A DNA stretch of 64,000 bases from Myceligenerans pegani. Lineage in GTDB: Bacteria; Actinomycetota; Actinomycetes; Actinomycetales; Cellulomonadaceae. The stretch covers positions 1-64,000 of the forward strand of contig NZ_JADBGR010000046.1 in assembly GCF_014892515.1 (NCBI RefSeq), in the 5' to 3' direction. Below, in pieces: positions 53,881 through 63,428 of the stretch (position 1 is the first letter of the stretch; every line of letters begins with the position of its first letter). The translations under genes and the position numbers were made by a program. A model generated the notes under the pieces. It had not been told where the DNA came from and ran no database searches. It was given only the letters and a program-made list of their open reading frames with translations.

Positions 53881-53977
53881 TCACCTCGCAGGAGGTGCAC
53901 GCCCCGCCCGGTTGCCGGTCGCGGTGGCGGACCCGACGCGAGACCTGTGTCAGTCCAGCCAGAATCGAGGAGACGCA

Positions 53978-55270
53978 ATGAGCGCTCAGACTCCCGACCT
54001 TCCCGCCGACGTGATGAACGCGCCGCTCGCGCAGGTGGACCCCGAGATCGCCGCCGTGCTCGACGGCGAGCTGGCCCGCCAGCGCGACACGCTCGAGATG
54101 ATCGCGTCGGAGAACTTCGTCCCCGCCGCCGTGCTCGAGGCGCAGGGGTCGGTCCTGACGAACAAGTACGCCGAGGGCTATCCCGGCAAGCGCTACTACG
54201 GCGGCTGCGAGCAGGTGGACATCGCCGAGAACCTCGCCAAGGACCGCGCCCGGGCCCTGTTCGGCGCCGAGCACGTGAACGTCCAGCCGCACTCGGGCGC
54301 GCAGGCCAACGCGGCCGTGCTGCACGCGCTGATCCGCCCGGGCGACCGGATCCTGGGCCTCGAGCTCGCGCACGGCGGCCACCTCACGCACGGCATGAAG
54401 ATCAACTTCTCCGGCCGGCTGTACGACGTCGCCGGGTACGGCGTCGACCCCACCACCTACCGCATCGACATGGACGCCGTCCGCAAGGCGGCCCTGGAGC
54501 ACCGGCCGGACGTCATCATCGCCGGCTGGTCCGCCTACCCCCGCCAGCTCGACTTCCCCGCGTTCCGCGAGATCGCGGACGAGGTGGGGGCCAAGCTGTG
54601 GGTCGACATGGCGCACTTCGCCGGCCTCGTGGCCGCCGGCCTGCACCCGTCGCCGGTGCCGCACGCGGACGTGACGTCGTCGACCGTGCACAAGACCATC
54701 GGCGGCCCGCGCTCCGGCTTCATCCTGACGCGCGAGGAGTACGCGAAGAAGATCGACTCGGCGGTGTTCCCGGGCCAGCAAGGCGGCCCGCTCATGCACG
54801 TCATCGCGGCCAAGGCCGTCGCGTTCAAGATCGCGGCCTCCGAGGGCTTCACGGAGCGGCAGGAGCGGACCGTGCGGGGCGCGAAGATCATCGCGGACCG
54901 GCTCGCGCAGCCCGACGTGGCCGACGCCGGCGTCTCCGTGCTGACGGGCGGCACGGACGTGCATCTCACGCTGGTGGACCTGCGCGACTCCCAGCTCGAC
55001 GGCCAGCAGGCCGAGGACCTGCTGCACGACGCCGGGATCACCGTGAACCGCAACGCCGTGCCGTTCGACCCGCGCCCGCCGCGCGTCACCTCCGGCCTAC
55101 GGATCGGCACGCCGGCGCTGGCCACGCGCGGCTTCGGGGACACGGAGTTCACCGAGGTGGCGGACATCATCGCCACGGCGCTCAAGGACGGCGCGACGGC
55201 CGACGTCGACGCGCTGGCCGCCCGCGTCGCGAAGCTCACGGCGGACTTCCCGCTCTACCCGAACCTCTGA
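53978..55270 (+). CDS. glyA: Serine hydroxymethyltransferase
   Basis: This 430-residue protein starts at ATG 53978 with a GAGGAG site. It has [28 protein letters not shown] and the PLP-lysine motif [20 protein letters not shown], all invariant in bacterial SHMT, plus [18 protein letters not shown]. It interconverts serine and glycine and loads methylene-tetrahydrofolate. It is first in an operon with folD (9-nt gap) under the ZTP riboswitch. Confidence 0.97.
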   Translation: MSAQTPDLPADVMNAPLAQVDPEIAAVLDGELARQRDTLEMIASENFVPAAVLEAQGSVLTNKYAEGYPGKRYYGGCEQVDIAENLAKDRARALFGAEHVNVQPHSGAQANAAVLHALIRPGDRILGLELAHGGHLTHGMKINFSGRLYDVAGYGVDPTTYRIDMDAVRKAALEHRPDVIIAGWSAYPRQLDFPAFREIADEVGAKLWVDMAHFAGLVAAGLHPSPVPHADVTSSTVHKTIGGPRSGFILTREEYAKKIDSAVFPGQQGGPLMHVIAAKAVAFKIAASEGFTERQERTVRGAKIIADRLAQPDVADAGVSVLTGGTDVHLTLVDLRDSQLDGQQAEDLLHDAGITVNRNAVPFDPRPPRVTSGLRIGTPALATRGFGDTEFTEVADIIATALKDGATADVDALAARVAKLTADFPLYPNL

Positions 55271-55279
55271 GGAACGCCC

Positions 55280-56155
55280 ATGGCACAGATTCTCGACGGC
55301 AAGGCGACCGCCGCCGCGATCAAGGCGGAACTGACCGAGCGTGTCGCGACGCTGGCCGCGCGGGGCGTGACGCCCGGGCTCGGCACGCTGCTCGTGGGCG
55401 ACGACCCCGGCTCGCGGTGGTACGTGAACGGCAAGCACAAGGACTGCGCGGAGGTGGGCATCGCGTCGATCCGCGAGGAGTTGCCCGCCGACGCCTCGCA
55501 GGAGGAGATCGAGGCGGCCGTCCGCCGGCTGAACGAGGACCCGGCCTGCACGGGATACATCGTCCAGCTCCCGCTGCCGAAGGGCATCGACACCAACCGG
55601 ATCCTGGAGCTCGTCGACCCGGACAAGGACGCCGACGGGCTGCACCCCACCAACCTGGGACGCCTCGTGCTGCGGGTCAACGAGGAGATCACCTCACCGT
55701 TGCCGTGCACCCCGCGCGGGATCATCGACCTGATGCTGCGGCACGACGTCGACCTGAAGGGCAAGGAGGTCGTGGTGCTGGGCCGCGGGGTGACCGTGGG
55801 CCGGCCGATCGGCCTGCTCCTCACGCGGCGCTCGGTCAACGCGACCGTGACGCTGACCCACACCGGGACGCGGGACCTCGAGGACCTGGTGCGCCGGGCC
55901 GATGTCGTCGTCGCCGCGGCGGGGGTCAAGGACATCGTGTCGGCCGACATGGTCAAGCCCGGCGCCGTGCTCATCGACGTGGGCGTCTCCCGCGAGACGG
56001 ACCCCGCGACGGGCAGGTCCCGGGTGGTGGGCGACGTCGCGGTCGGGGCCCGCGAGAAGGCGTCGTGGTACTCCCCCAACCCGGGTGGCGTCGGCCCGAT
56101 GACCCGGGCCATGCTGCTGGCCAATGTCGTCGAGATGGCGGAGCGCTCCGCCTGA
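55280..56155 (+). CDS. folD: Bifunctional methylenetetrahydrofolate dehydrogenase/cyclohydrolase
   Basis: This 291-residue protein has the full FolD pattern: [14 protein letters not shown] (Tyr and catalytic Lys), [33 protein letters not shown] and [18 protein letters not shown] with an NADP-binding loop. It oxidises methylene-THF to formyl-THF, the next step after GlyA, which explains shared control by the formyl-THF-responsive riboswitch. It ends at a large hairpin. Confidence 0.96.
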   Translation: MAQILDGKATAAAIKAELTERVATLAARGVTPGLGTLLVGDDPGSRWYVNGKHKDCAEVGIASIREELPADASQEEIEAAVRRLNEDPACTGYIVQLPLPKGIDTNRILELVDPDKDADGLHPTNLGRLVLRVNEEITSPLPCTPRGIIDLMLRHDVDLKGKEVVVLGRGVTVGRPIGLLLTRRSVNATVTLTHTGTRDLEDLVRRADVVVAAAGVKDIVSADMVKPGAVLIDVGVSRETDPATGRSRVVGDVAVGAREKASWYSPNPGGVGPMTRAMLLANVVEMAERSA

Positions 56156-56162
56156 CGGACCC

Positions 56163-56213
56163 ATGAGGCGATTCCCGGCGCAGGCGATCTCAGGCCTGCG
56201 CCGGGAACCTCAT
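56163..56213. terminator. Bidirectional terminator between folD and the sugar operon
   Basis: A 14-bp stem (56172-56185 with 56194-56207) is extended by ATGAGG/CCTCAT (56163-56168 with 56208-56213) across a 3-nt bulge. It lies between convergent folD and the DUF624 gene and includes the latter's stop codon. There is no T-tract. Confidence 0.7.
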
Positions 56214-56947
56214 GCCGCAGCGGGATCGGCGGCCGGACCGCGCAGCGCGAAGCGCGCCGCTCCCCACGCGGCGAAGAGCAGCGGCGCCGCGGCGAAGCCG
56301 AGGCCGACCGCCGGGCGTGTGGTGACGATCGATGCCAGGAGGGCAAGCACGAGCACGATGCCCGCGCTCAGGTACCAGCGCCGCGCGCCGAGGAACAGCC
56401 CGGCGCGCAGCAGGTCCCGGAGCCGGGCGCCGGGCTGCTCGGGGGTCAGGGTCAGCGCCAGGAACGCGGTCACCACGGTCCCGGCGGTGAGCGTCGCGAG
56501 CACCGGGATGACGACGGCGCCGGCAGGCCGTCCCCAGAAGAATGCGATGTCCACGACGAGCACGACCGAGACGCCCGTCGCCAGTGCGCCCAGGGCCAGG
56601 CCCCGGCGCAGGTGGCGGCGCCACACCCGGGCGAAGGTACGCACGGGCGTCGTCGTACCGCCCGCGCTGAACTCGCCGAAGACCGCGAAGGCGGCCGCCA
56701 GCGCCGGGCCGGCCAGGGGCGCGGTCACCACGAGCGCGGGCCACGTCCCGGCGATGTCGGTCGCCACCAGCAGGAACGCCGTCGGGAGGCAGGCGATCAC
56801 GAGCAGCATGTTCGTCGCCAGCCCGGTGTAGAGGGTGCCGAAGATCATCTCGTACGTCTCCGGACCGATCAGGCGTCGCCGGCGCGTGCCGGTGCCGGCC
56901 GCGCGGCGGGCCGTCGTCGTCCCCGACGTCACGCTCACGGCGCTCAC
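56210..56947 (-). CDS. DUF624 (YesL-like) membrane protein
   Basis: This 245-residue protein starts at GTG 56947, which overlaps the upstream permease stop (GTGA). It begins with a basic stretch, then YEMIFGTLYTGLATNMLLVI and four to five further helices (LALGALATGVSVVLVVDIAF). DUF624 proteins regularly close sugar ABC operons of the YesL/YesP type in Gram-positives, with unknown function. It is the last gene of the uptake operon. Confidence 0.85.
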   Translation of the reverse strand: MSAVSVTSGTTTARRAAGTGTRRRRLIGPETYEMIFGTLYTGLATNMLLVIACLPTAFLLVATDIAGTWPALVVTAPLAGPALAAAFAVFGEFSAGGTTTPVRTFARVWRRHLRRGLALGALATGVSVVLVVDIAFFWGRPAGAVVIPVLATLTAGTVVTAFLALTLTPEQPGARLRDLLRAGLFLGARRWYLSAGIVLVLALLASIVTTRPAVGLGFAAAPLLFAAWGAARFALRGPAADPAAA

Positions 56948-57783
56948 CCCTTGACACCCGTGGTCGCGATGCCCTGCACGAAGTACCGCTGGCCGAGCAG
57001 GAACACGATGGCGATCGGCAGGACCGACAGCACCGAGCCCGTCATGATCAGCGCGTGCTCGGCGTTGTAGTCGCCGACGAAACGCTGGAGACCGAGCTGG
57101 ATGGTCCACAGCTCGCGGTCGCGCAGGTAGATCAGCGGGCCGAGGTAGTCGTTCCAGGTCGTGACGAACGTGATGATCGTCAGCGACGCGAGGGCCGGCA
57201 CGGACAGCGGCAGCATGATGCGCCACCAGATGCCGTACTCGGACAGTCCGTCGATGCGGGCCGCCTCGCACAGCGAGTCGGGGATCGACTCGTAGTACTG
57301 CTTCATGAGGAACACGCCGAACGCGCCGAACGCCTGCAGCAGCATGATCGAGTAGAGGGTGTTCGCCAGTCCCCAGCTCGAGAGCATCTGGAACTGCGGG
57401 ATCATGTACGACGCCCAGGGCACCGCGATCGTGCCGATGTACAGCAGGAACAGCGCGTCGCGCCCCGGGAAGCGCGTCTTGGCGAAGCCGTAGGCGGCGA
57501 AGCTGCCGGTCACCACCTGGAGCAGGGTCACCACGACCGAGACGGTCATGGTGTTGCGCACCCAGGTGACCATGTCGCCCTTGATCCAGATGTCGACGTA
57601 GTTGCGCCACCGGAACGGGTCGGGGATCCATTCGATGGGTGCCGTGAAGACCTGGTTGTTGGTTTTGAGCGAGGAGATGACCATCCAGACGAAGGGCAGC
57701 AGGATGCCCGCTGCCGCGACGATCATCGCCAGGTACAGCAGCACGCGACCGGTCTTCCGGAGCGCGGTCGGACGGGCGGCCAT
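56944..57783 (-). CDS. Carbohydrate ABC transporter permease (MalG-like)
   Basis: This 279-residue protein has six helices (first LLYLAMIVAAAGILLPFVWM) and the EAA loop CEAARIDGLSEYGIWWRIML, which contacts the ATPase. The C-terminal QRYFVQGIATTGVKG is the usual CUT1 family ending. ATG 57783 overlaps the upstream permease stop by one base. No ATPase gene is in the operon, so a shared MsiK-type ATPase elsewhere is implied. Confidence 0.93.
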   Translation of the reverse strand: MAARPTALRKTGRVLLYLAMIVAAAGILLPFVWMVISSLKTNNQVFTAPIEWIPDPFRWRNYVDIWIKGDMVTWVRNTMTVSVVVTLLQVVTGSFAAYGFAKTRFPGRDALFLLYIGTIAVPWASYMIPQFQMLSSWGLANTLYSIMLLQAFGAFGVFLMKQYYESIPDSLCEAARIDGLSEYGIWWRIMLPLSVPALASLTIITFVTTWNDYLGPLIYLRDRELWTIQLGLQRFVGDYNAEHALIMTGSVLSVLPIAIVFLLGQRYFVQGIATTGVKG

Positions 57784-58733
57784 CACGCATCCCTCCGCTT
57801 GTTGTAGAGGAACTGCACCACGGTCACGCCGATGCAGATGAGGAACAGGACAACGGCGACGGACGAGGCGTACCCGAGCTCGAACTGCTCGAAGCCCTTC
57901 TGCCAGATGTACTGGCTCAGCACGAGGGTGGCCTGGCCCGGCCCGCCCTCGGTCATGACGAGGATCAGGTCGAAGACCTTGAAGCTCTCGATGGTCACCA
58001 TGACGGTCACCAGGAACATCGTGGGCCGCAGGCACGGCAGCGTCACGTTCCAGAACCGCTGCCACACGCCGGCGCCGTCGATCCGGGCGGCCTCGTGCAG
58101 CTCGGTCGGTACCGTCTGCAGCCCGGCGAGGAACAGCAGCATGTAGTAGCCCATGTAGCGCCACGTGCCCACGATGATGACCGCGGGCATGGCCCAGTCC
58201 TTGGAGACCGTCCAGCCCGGCAGCTCGCCGCCGACGAACATGCCGATGAACTGGTTGATCGGCCCGAACTCCGGGCTGAACAGCATGTTCCACACCACGG
58301 CGACCGCGACGATCGAGGTGACGTACGGGAAGAACGCCACCGTGCGGAAGAACGCCGCGCCGCGCAGCTTCTGGTTGAGCAGCAGCGCGAGCCCCAGCGA
58401 GGCCGCGATGGTCAACGGGATGTGGAACGCGGCGTAGTAGAACGTGTTGCCGAGCGCGATGTGGAAGCTCCGGTCACCGACCAGCCGCTGGTAGTTCTCG
58501 AGCCCCACCCAGTCCGCGTTGCCGAAGATGTTCCAGCTCGTCAGCGAGTAGTAGAACAGCAGCAGTACGGGGATCAGGGTGAGTACCGCGAACCCGGCGA
58601 AGTTCGGCAGGACGAACGTCCAGCCGACCAGGGCGTTGCGGACCTTGAGCGACGTCCTGGGCGCCCGCCGCCGCGGAGGGACTGGGTGCGGCAGCCCGAG
58701 GGCTCCCGGGTTGTCGACGACGGGTGTCGCCAT
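57783..58733 (-). CDS. Carbohydrate ABC transporter permease (MalF-like)
   Basis: This 316-residue protein starts at ATG 58733 with a GAGGAG site. It has six helices (for example FAGFAVLTLIPVLLLFYYSL) and EAA loop HEAARIDGAGVWQRFWNVTL. CUT1 group. It is preceded by an intercistronic hairpin that separates it from the binding-protein gene. Confidence 0.93.
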   Translation of the reverse strand: MATPVVDNPGALGLPHPVPPRRRAPRTSLKVRNALVGWTFVLPNFAGFAVLTLIPVLLLFYYSLTSWNIFGNADWVGLENYQRLVGDRSFHIALGNTFYYAAFHIPLTIAASLGLALLLNQKLRGAAFFRTVAFFPYVTSIVAVAVVWNMLFSPEFGPINQFIGMFVGGELPGWTVSKDWAMPAVIIVGTWRYMGYYMLLFLAGLQTVPTELHEAARIDGAGVWQRFWNVTLPCLRPTMFLVTVMVTIESFKVFDLILVMTEGGPGQATLVLSQYIWQKGFEQFELGYASSVAVVLFLICIGVTVVQFLYNKRRDA

Positions 58734-58768
58734 GGGTCGTTCTCCTCGTCGAGGGACTGGTGGGGCAT

Positions 58769-58806
58769 GCCCGCCGCGCGGTGGCGTGAGCCACCACGCG
58801 GCGGGC
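58769..58806 (-). terminator. Intercistronic hairpin after the sugar-binding protein gene
   Basis: A 17-bp stem with one mismatch (58769-58785 with 58790-58806) and a 4-nt loop sits between the binding-protein stop and the first permease. Such structures partly stop transcription or protect the upstream mRNA, giving more binding protein than permease. There is no T-tract. Confidence 0.65.
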
Positions 58807-58822
58807 GGTCGGTGTCCGGTGG

Positions 58823-60127
58823 TCAGCCGACCTCGTTGGCGACACGCTCCTGCGCGTCCGCGATGGCGTCGTCGACCGACTCCGACTCGGACATGACCGC
58901 CGAGTGGAGGTCGCCGAGGATCGTCTGGATCGCCGACGTGTTCGGGCCCACCGGGTTCTCCGGCAGGGTCTCGTGGGTCGTGTACGCGAACCGCGACAGG
59001 TCGTCCTGCGGCACGCCCTCGAGCCCGAAGACCGTGTCGGCGACGGTCTCGTCGATGAGCGCCGGCGTGATGCCGATCTCGGCCAGCGCGGCCGCGCCGT
59101 CCGGACCCGCCGCGAACGTCAGGAAGTCCTTCGCGGTGGCGATCTTCGCCTCGTCGATCCCGGCGTTGATGCCCATCGTCGTCGGGTCCCCGAAGGTGAC
59201 CGGGGTGTTGTCGGTGCCGGTCGTGGACTCGTCGAACTGCGGCGCGGGGGCGAGGCCCCACTCGAACTCGTCCGCGTCACCCGAGGCCTGCTCCGCCACC
59301 AGGGTGCCGATGTACCACGAGCCCATCACGGTCATCGCCGCCTTCTGGGTGCCGAACTGCGACTGGTAGGCGAGCTCGTTGGTGGTGACGGTGGCGTAGG
59401 TGGGCTGCGAGCCCTCGTCCTGCATCGCGAGCTGACGCTCGTAGTAGGGCGCGAGGAAGCTGAAGTCGCCGCCGTCCAGCGAGGCACCCGGGGTCTGCGC
59501 GAGCGCGAAGCCCTGCACCGTGGACTGCCAGCCGTGCAGGTAGGCGCCCGTCACGTCCTTCTCGCCGATCCCCTCGGTGAGCTCGGCCGCGGCGTCGGCG
59601 TAGTCGTCCCACGTCCACGAGCCGTCAGGGTGGTCCACCCCGGCCTGGTCGAACAGCTCCTTGTTGTAGTAGAGCAGCCACGAGTCCTGGCGGTACGGCA
59701 CGGCGTACGTCGCGCCGTCGACCGCCATCGGCTCGAGTCCGCCGGTGGCCGGGTCGAGCTCGGCGGCCACGTCGGAGATGTCGAGCAGTGTGCCGCCCTC
59801 CTGGAACGTGACGTAGTTCTTCAGGTTCTTCACGATGAAGACGTCCGGCGCGGTACCGGCGGCCAGGTCGGCCGTCAGCGCGGTGTCGTACTCCTCGCCC
59901 GCGGGATACTCCTTGAGCTCCACCGTGACGTCCGGGTTCTGGTCCTCGTAGGCCGTGGCCAGGGTCTCGAACTCCGGCGTGGAGGCGAAGTCCCATCCGG
60001 CCAGGCTGATGGTGACCGGACCCTCCGGTTCCTCGGCCTCGGACGGCGAGTCGCCCCCGCCGCAGCCGGCCAGGACGAGGGACGCCGCGGCGGCGGCCCC
60101 CATGGTCGTGATGATCTTGCGGTTCAT
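58823..60127 (-). CDS. Sugar-binding lipoprotein of the ABC importer
   Basis: This 434-residue protein has a signal peptide ending in lipobox SLVLAGC (Cys 22), then the CUT1 family-1 binding-protein fold: VTISLAGWDFASTPEFETLA, YKQDSW-like PYRQDSWLLYYNKELFDQAG and PTTMGINAGIDEAKIATAKDF. It should deliver an oligosaccharide to the two downstream permeases. ATG 60127 has an AGGAG site. The ligand is inferred from the neighbours to contain uronic acid. Confidence 0.93.
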   Translation of the reverse strand: MNRKIITTMGAAAAASLVLAGCGGGDSPSEAEEPEGPVTISLAGWDFASTPEFETLATAYEDQNPDVTVELKEYPAGEEYDTALTADLAAGTAPDVFIVKNLKNYVTFQEGGTLLDISDVAAELDPATGGLEPMAVDGATYAVPYRQDSWLLYYNKELFDQAGVDHPDGSWTWDDYADAAAELTEGIGEKDVTGAYLHGWQSTVQGFALAQTPGASLDGGDFSFLAPYYERQLAMQDEGSQPTYATVTTNELAYQSQFGTQKAAMTVMGSWYIGTLVAEQASGDADEFEWGLAPAPQFDESTTGTDNTPVTFGDPTTMGINAGIDEAKIATAKDFLTFAAGPDGAAALAEIGITPALIDETVADTVFGLEGVPQDDLSRFAYTTHETLPENPVGPNTSAIQTILGDLHSAVMSESESVDDAIADAQERVANEVG

Positions 60128-60183
60128 TGCGTACTCTCCTTCGAGTAGGGATCGCCCCCGCGTCGGGCGGGTGACGACGGTCT

Positions 60184-62214
60184 TCAGGCCTTGTCGGACC
60201 GTGGTTCCTGTGGTGGGAGGACGACGGCGGTCCGCGCGCCGTCCGGCCAGTGCACGACGACGTCGTCGCCGGCGTCGTCATGGGATTCGATCCTGGGCGC
60301 CGGCCCGGCTCCGGTGACGGCACCCTCCGGGGCCGTCGCACCCGCGAGCTCCACCGCGACCGCGAGCCACGTGCCGACGGGCACCGGGTCGCCGGGGGCC
60401 ACCCGTGCGAACGGCACCGCGGAGCGCGGGCCGAGCGGCGTCGCGTCCGGCAGTTCCCGCACGTCGGCCCGCAGCGCCTCGCTCAGGGGGACCAGCCGGG
60501 AGCGCATCCCGCGCGCGGTCGCCGTGCCGGCCGTGCCCCGCGCGATCTCGTCCCCGCTCACGGCCCAGCCGCTGATCTCCAGCGACCTGGCCGACGGGGC
60601 GCCGTCACCGCCGGGCGTGAGCACGTCGACACGGACACACCGTATCTCCCAGGCGCCCCGCACCACCGAGACGGTCGTGACCGTGCCGGCGGGGACGGCG
60701 GTGCCCGGCCGACCGGACCCGTGGTCGGGCGCGTCGAGATCGGCGTCGAGCCAGTGGGCCTCCGCGACGGAGGCGACCACGGCGGACGCGGGCCCAGTGG
60801 TGGCAGGCTCGGTGGTGGCGGGCACGAGCTCGGCCCGCAGCATCCGGAAGCCGGTGCGGTGCGTCGCGCGGCCGGCGTCGTCGAGCAGCACCACCGACTG
60901 GTCCGCGGGACGCGTCCAGGCCTGCGCATCGAGCAGCGGCGACGTCGCGGTCGAGTACCCGAGGCGGGCGTACAGCGGCGAATCGCCCGTGCCGACACCT
61001 TCGACGGCGTGGTCGGTGCCGTGGTTGACCACCCGCACCACGCCGTCGCCCGTCGTGGCCGACACCGCCCAGCCCGGCGCCTCCAGCACCGCCACCGTGT
61101 CCTCCCGCTCGACGGGCAGCAGCGGCTCGGCCGGCGCCGTCCACACCGGGTGGTCCGCGGGGAGCGCGAGCCCGAGCAGCCCCTTGGCGGCCCAGTACGG
61201 CGATCCGGTGCCGCTGTAGCGCTGTGCGATCGGTCGCCACGCGCCGTGCCAGCCGAGCGTGAGCAGCCCGTCCGGCCCGGGCACGTCGTGGTCCGCGAAG
61301 TGGCCCACGACGCGCGTCGCGGCCTGACGCAGCAGACCCGGCGAGGTGCTCGGGACGTCGGCGATCGCGCCCGCCCAGAACGGCGCGGCGGCCGCGAACC
61401 GGTAGGTCAGGGAGCGGCCCTGGACGAGCGGACCGCCGTCGGCGCCGATCAGCCCGATCGCGTCGCGCAGGTACCGGTCCAGGTGCGCGACGTCGCGTTC
61501 CCGGCGCCCGGCCGCCTCGACCGCGCCGGACATCCGCGCCCAGAGCACGGGGTACAGGTGCAGCGCCCAGCCGGCGTAGTGGTCGTAGGACCGCTCGTCG
61601 CCGTCGGCGAACCAGCCGCCGGCCCGGCGGAACGAGTCGTGGGCGGCGAGGTCCGCCGCGATGTCGTCGGACGACCACGGCCCGCCCACCGAGCGGAGGA
61701 ACGTCTCGACGACGATCCGGAACCACACCCAGTTGCAGTGCGGGTACGTGTCGTCCCCCACCACGGCGCTCAGGTAGTCGACCACCTGCTCCTGCACCAC
61801 GGGGGTGAGGCGGTCCCAGATCCAGGGCCGCGTCATGTCCAGGATCAGGGCGATCGACGCGGCCTCGACCTTCGCCTGCGCGTGCTCGGCGGGTGTCACC
61901 CAGCGCTCGGCGTGCTCCGGGTCCGTGCCCGCGGCCAGCCCGGCGGCATACCGCTCGGCCAGGTTGAGCGGGTCTGCCCCGCCCTCGCCCGCGAGGCGGA
62001 ACCCGGCTGCCAGGAACGTGCGCGCGTACCCCTCGAGCCCGTCGACCTCGGTCCCGTACCCGCCGGGCCGGCCCGGCAGGGTGACCAGACTGCCCGACGG
62101 CGACGCGTACTTCAGCGCTGCGGTCAGCAGCCCGTCGGCGTAGGCCGCGAGTTCCTCCCGCGTCATCCCGTCGCGCCCGTAGCGGGTGGCCGGGGCCGGC
62201 CGCGCGGCGCTCAT
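60184..62214 (-). CDS. DUF2264 protein, probable glycoside hydrolase
   Basis: This 676-residue protein matches DUF2264: an (alpha/alpha)-barrel first half (GLEGYARTFLAAGFRLAGEG, NWVWFRIVVETFLRSVGG, DHYAGWALHLYPVLWARMSG, PLVQGRSLTYRFAAAAPFWA) and a beta-rich second half (VRVVNHGTDHAVEG). As I recall, DUF2264 relates to CAZy family GH154, whose founding members are exo-beta-glucuronidases. There is no signal peptide, so it would act on imported oligosaccharides. The ATG overlaps the dehydrogenase stop by 4 nt. The substrate within the family is uncertain. Confidence 0.82.
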   Translation of the reverse strand: MSAARPAPATRYGRDGMTREELAAYADGLLTAALKYASPSGSLVTLPGRPGGYGTEVDGLEGYARTFLAAGFRLAGEGGADPLNLAERYAAGLAAGTDPEHAERWVTPAEHAQAKVEAASIALILDMTRPWIWDRLTPVVQEQVVDYLSAVVGDDTYPHCNWVWFRIVVETFLRSVGGPWSSDDIAADLAAHDSFRRAGGWFADGDERSYDHYAGWALHLYPVLWARMSGAVEAAGRRERDVAHLDRYLRDAIGLIGADGGPLVQGRSLTYRFAAAAPFWAGAIADVPSTSPGLLRQAATRVVGHFADHDVPGPDGLLTLGWHGAWRPIAQRYSGTGSPYWAAKGLLGLALPADHPVWTAPAEPLLPVEREDTVAVLEAPGWAVSATTGDGVVRVVNHGTDHAVEGVGTGDSPLYARLGYSTATSPLLDAQAWTRPADQSVVLLDDAGRATHRTGFRMLRAELVPATTEPATTGPASAVVASVAEAHWLDADLDAPDHGSGRPGTAVPAGTVTTVSVVRGAWEIRCVRVDVLTPGGDGAPSARSLEISGWAVSGDEIARGTAGTATARGMRSRLVPLSEALRADVRELPDATPLGPRSAVPFARVAPGDPVPVGTWLAVAVELAGATAPEGAVTGAGPAPRIESHDDAGDDVVVHWPDGARTAVVLPPQEPRSDKA

Positions 62215-63233
62215 GCGCTCGTCTCCAGGCTCTCGCGGGTGACCGGCGACACCGGCGCCTCGCCGCGCACGTACCGCTCCAGCTCGTCCAGCGCCGCGGC
62301 CGTCATCCTGCGTGTCTCGGTGCCCAGCGAGCCGGCGATGTGCGGCGTGATCATGACGTTCGGCAGGTCGTAGAGCACCGAGTCGGCCGGCAGCGGCTCC
62401 GGGTCGGTCACGTCGAGGACGGCGAAGAGCCGCCCGGTCTCGCACTCGGCCTCGAGCGCGGCCGTGTCCACGACCATGCCGCGGGCGGTGTTGATCAGGG
62501 TGGCGCCGTCGGGCATCAGGGCGAGCTCGCGCGCGCCGATCAGGTGACGGGTGCTCGGCAGGGCCGGCGCGTGCAGCGAGGTGATGTCGCTCGCGGCCAG
62601 CACCTCGTCGAGATCGGTGAGCCGGGCGCCCGCCGCCTTGACCTCGTCCCGGTCGGCGTACGGGTCGGAGACCAGCACCTCGCGCGTCTCGAGGGCCGCC
62701 AGGCGGTCCACGACGCGGCGCCCGGTGCGCGAGAACCCGACGATCCCGATGGTCCGGCCCTGGTTGGACAGATCGCCGAAGCCGCTGAGCGACCAGTCGT
62801 CCCGGGCGGTGCGGGCGCGCGCGGCGAGGAAAGGAGCGCGCTTGCCGGCCATGATGATCGCGGCGAACGTGAACTCGGCGACCGGAACGGCATTGGCGTC
62901 GACCGCGTTGGTCACCAGCAGGTTCCGGTCCCAGACAGCATCGGTCACCAGGGGCCGCACGGTTCCCGCGCAGTGGATCACGGCGCGGAGGTTTGGGGCG
63001 GCGTCCAGGATCTCGGCGGTGAGGGGAGGAGCGCCCCAGGAGGTGAGGAGCACCTCGACGCCGGCCAGGCGCTCACGCGCCGCGGGCTCGTCCAGGCTCG
63101 CCACCTGCACCGGCTCCCCGAGCGTGGCCAGTTCCGCGAGCCGCGCGCGCTCGGCCGGGCCGAACTGGGTGCGGTACGTGGCGTGCGACATGGCCAGCAG
63201 CGCCTCGGGTCGGTTCACCTGCACGCCCTCCAT
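62211..63233 (-). CDS. D-isomer 2-hydroxyacid dehydrogenase
   Basis: This 340-residue protein has the NAD-binding region RTIGIVGFSRTGRRVVDRLA, in which the GxGxxG second Gly is Phe-Ser, a variant common in this subgroup. It has the catalytic Arg in INTARGMVVD, Glu in DVTDPEPLP and His in TPHIAGSLGTE. It is first in the operon, so it may reduce or oxidise a keto-acid from uronate breakdown. ATG 63233 has GGAGA upstream; GTG 63218 is possible. Confidence 0.9.
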   Translation of the reverse strand: MEGVQVNRPEALLAMSHATYRTQFGPAERARLAELATLGEPVQVASLDEPAARERLAGVEVLLTSWGAPPLTAEILDAAPNLRAVIHCAGTVRPLVTDAVWDRNLLVTNAVDANAVPVAEFTFAAIIMAGKRAPFLAARARTARDDWSLSGFGDLSNQGRTIGIVGFSRTGRRVVDRLAALETREVLVSDPYADRDEVKAAGARLTDLDEVLAASDITSLHAPALPSTRHLIGARELALMPDGATLINTARGMVVDTAALEAECETGRLFAVLDVTDPEPLPADSVLYDLPNVMITPHIAGSLGTETRRMTAAALDELERYVRGEAPVSPVTRESLETSA

Positions 63234-63266
63234 AAGCTATCTCCGTTGATCGCCGATCGGTCAGCT

Positions 63267-63298
63267 TCGATCACTGACGATCGATGACGGACAGTCAA
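63267..63298 (-). promoter_or_regulatory. Promoter/operator of the sugar operon
   Basis: On the minus strand TTGACT (63293-63298) is followed after 17 nt by AGTGAT (63270-63275). The -10 region contains AGTGATC, the half-site also found in the palindrome at 63349-63362, so one regulator could cover both promoters. Confidence 0.5.
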
Positions 63299-63338
63299 AC
63301 GCATGAGGGACCGGATGCGCAAGTGCAGAACGACACAG

Positions 63339-63362
63339 TAGGATGACAGAAGTGATCACTTC
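63339..63362 (+). promoter_or_regulatory. Regulator promoter with overlapping palindromic operator
   Basis: A TAGGAT -10 (63339-63344) is followed by the perfect 14-bp palindrome GAAGTGATCACTTC (63349-63362), which covers the expected transcription start. This is the layout of an autorepressed gene. Confidence 0.65.
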
Positions 63363-63367
63363 CGATC

Positions 63368-63403
63368 ATCGTTCGGGCCCCGATGGCGACCGGCCCGAAC
63401 GAT
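63368..63403 (+). repeat. 12-bp hairpin in the regulator mRNA leader
   Basis: ATCGTTCGGGCC (63368-63379) pairs perfectly with GGCCCGAACGAT (63392-63403) around a 12-nt loop, 12 nt before the GAAGGAGG ribosome-binding site. It may affect mRNA stability or translation, or bind protein as DNA. Confidence 0.6.
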
Positions 63404-63428
63404 ACGACCACGAAGAAGGAGGTCAGCG

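Noticed and set aside
53895-53981. Small frame from GTG 53895 ending in TGA that overlaps the glyA ATG
   Set aside because: The AGGAGG touches the GTG directly with no spacer, and the codons show no coding character; more likely part of the riboswitch expression region.
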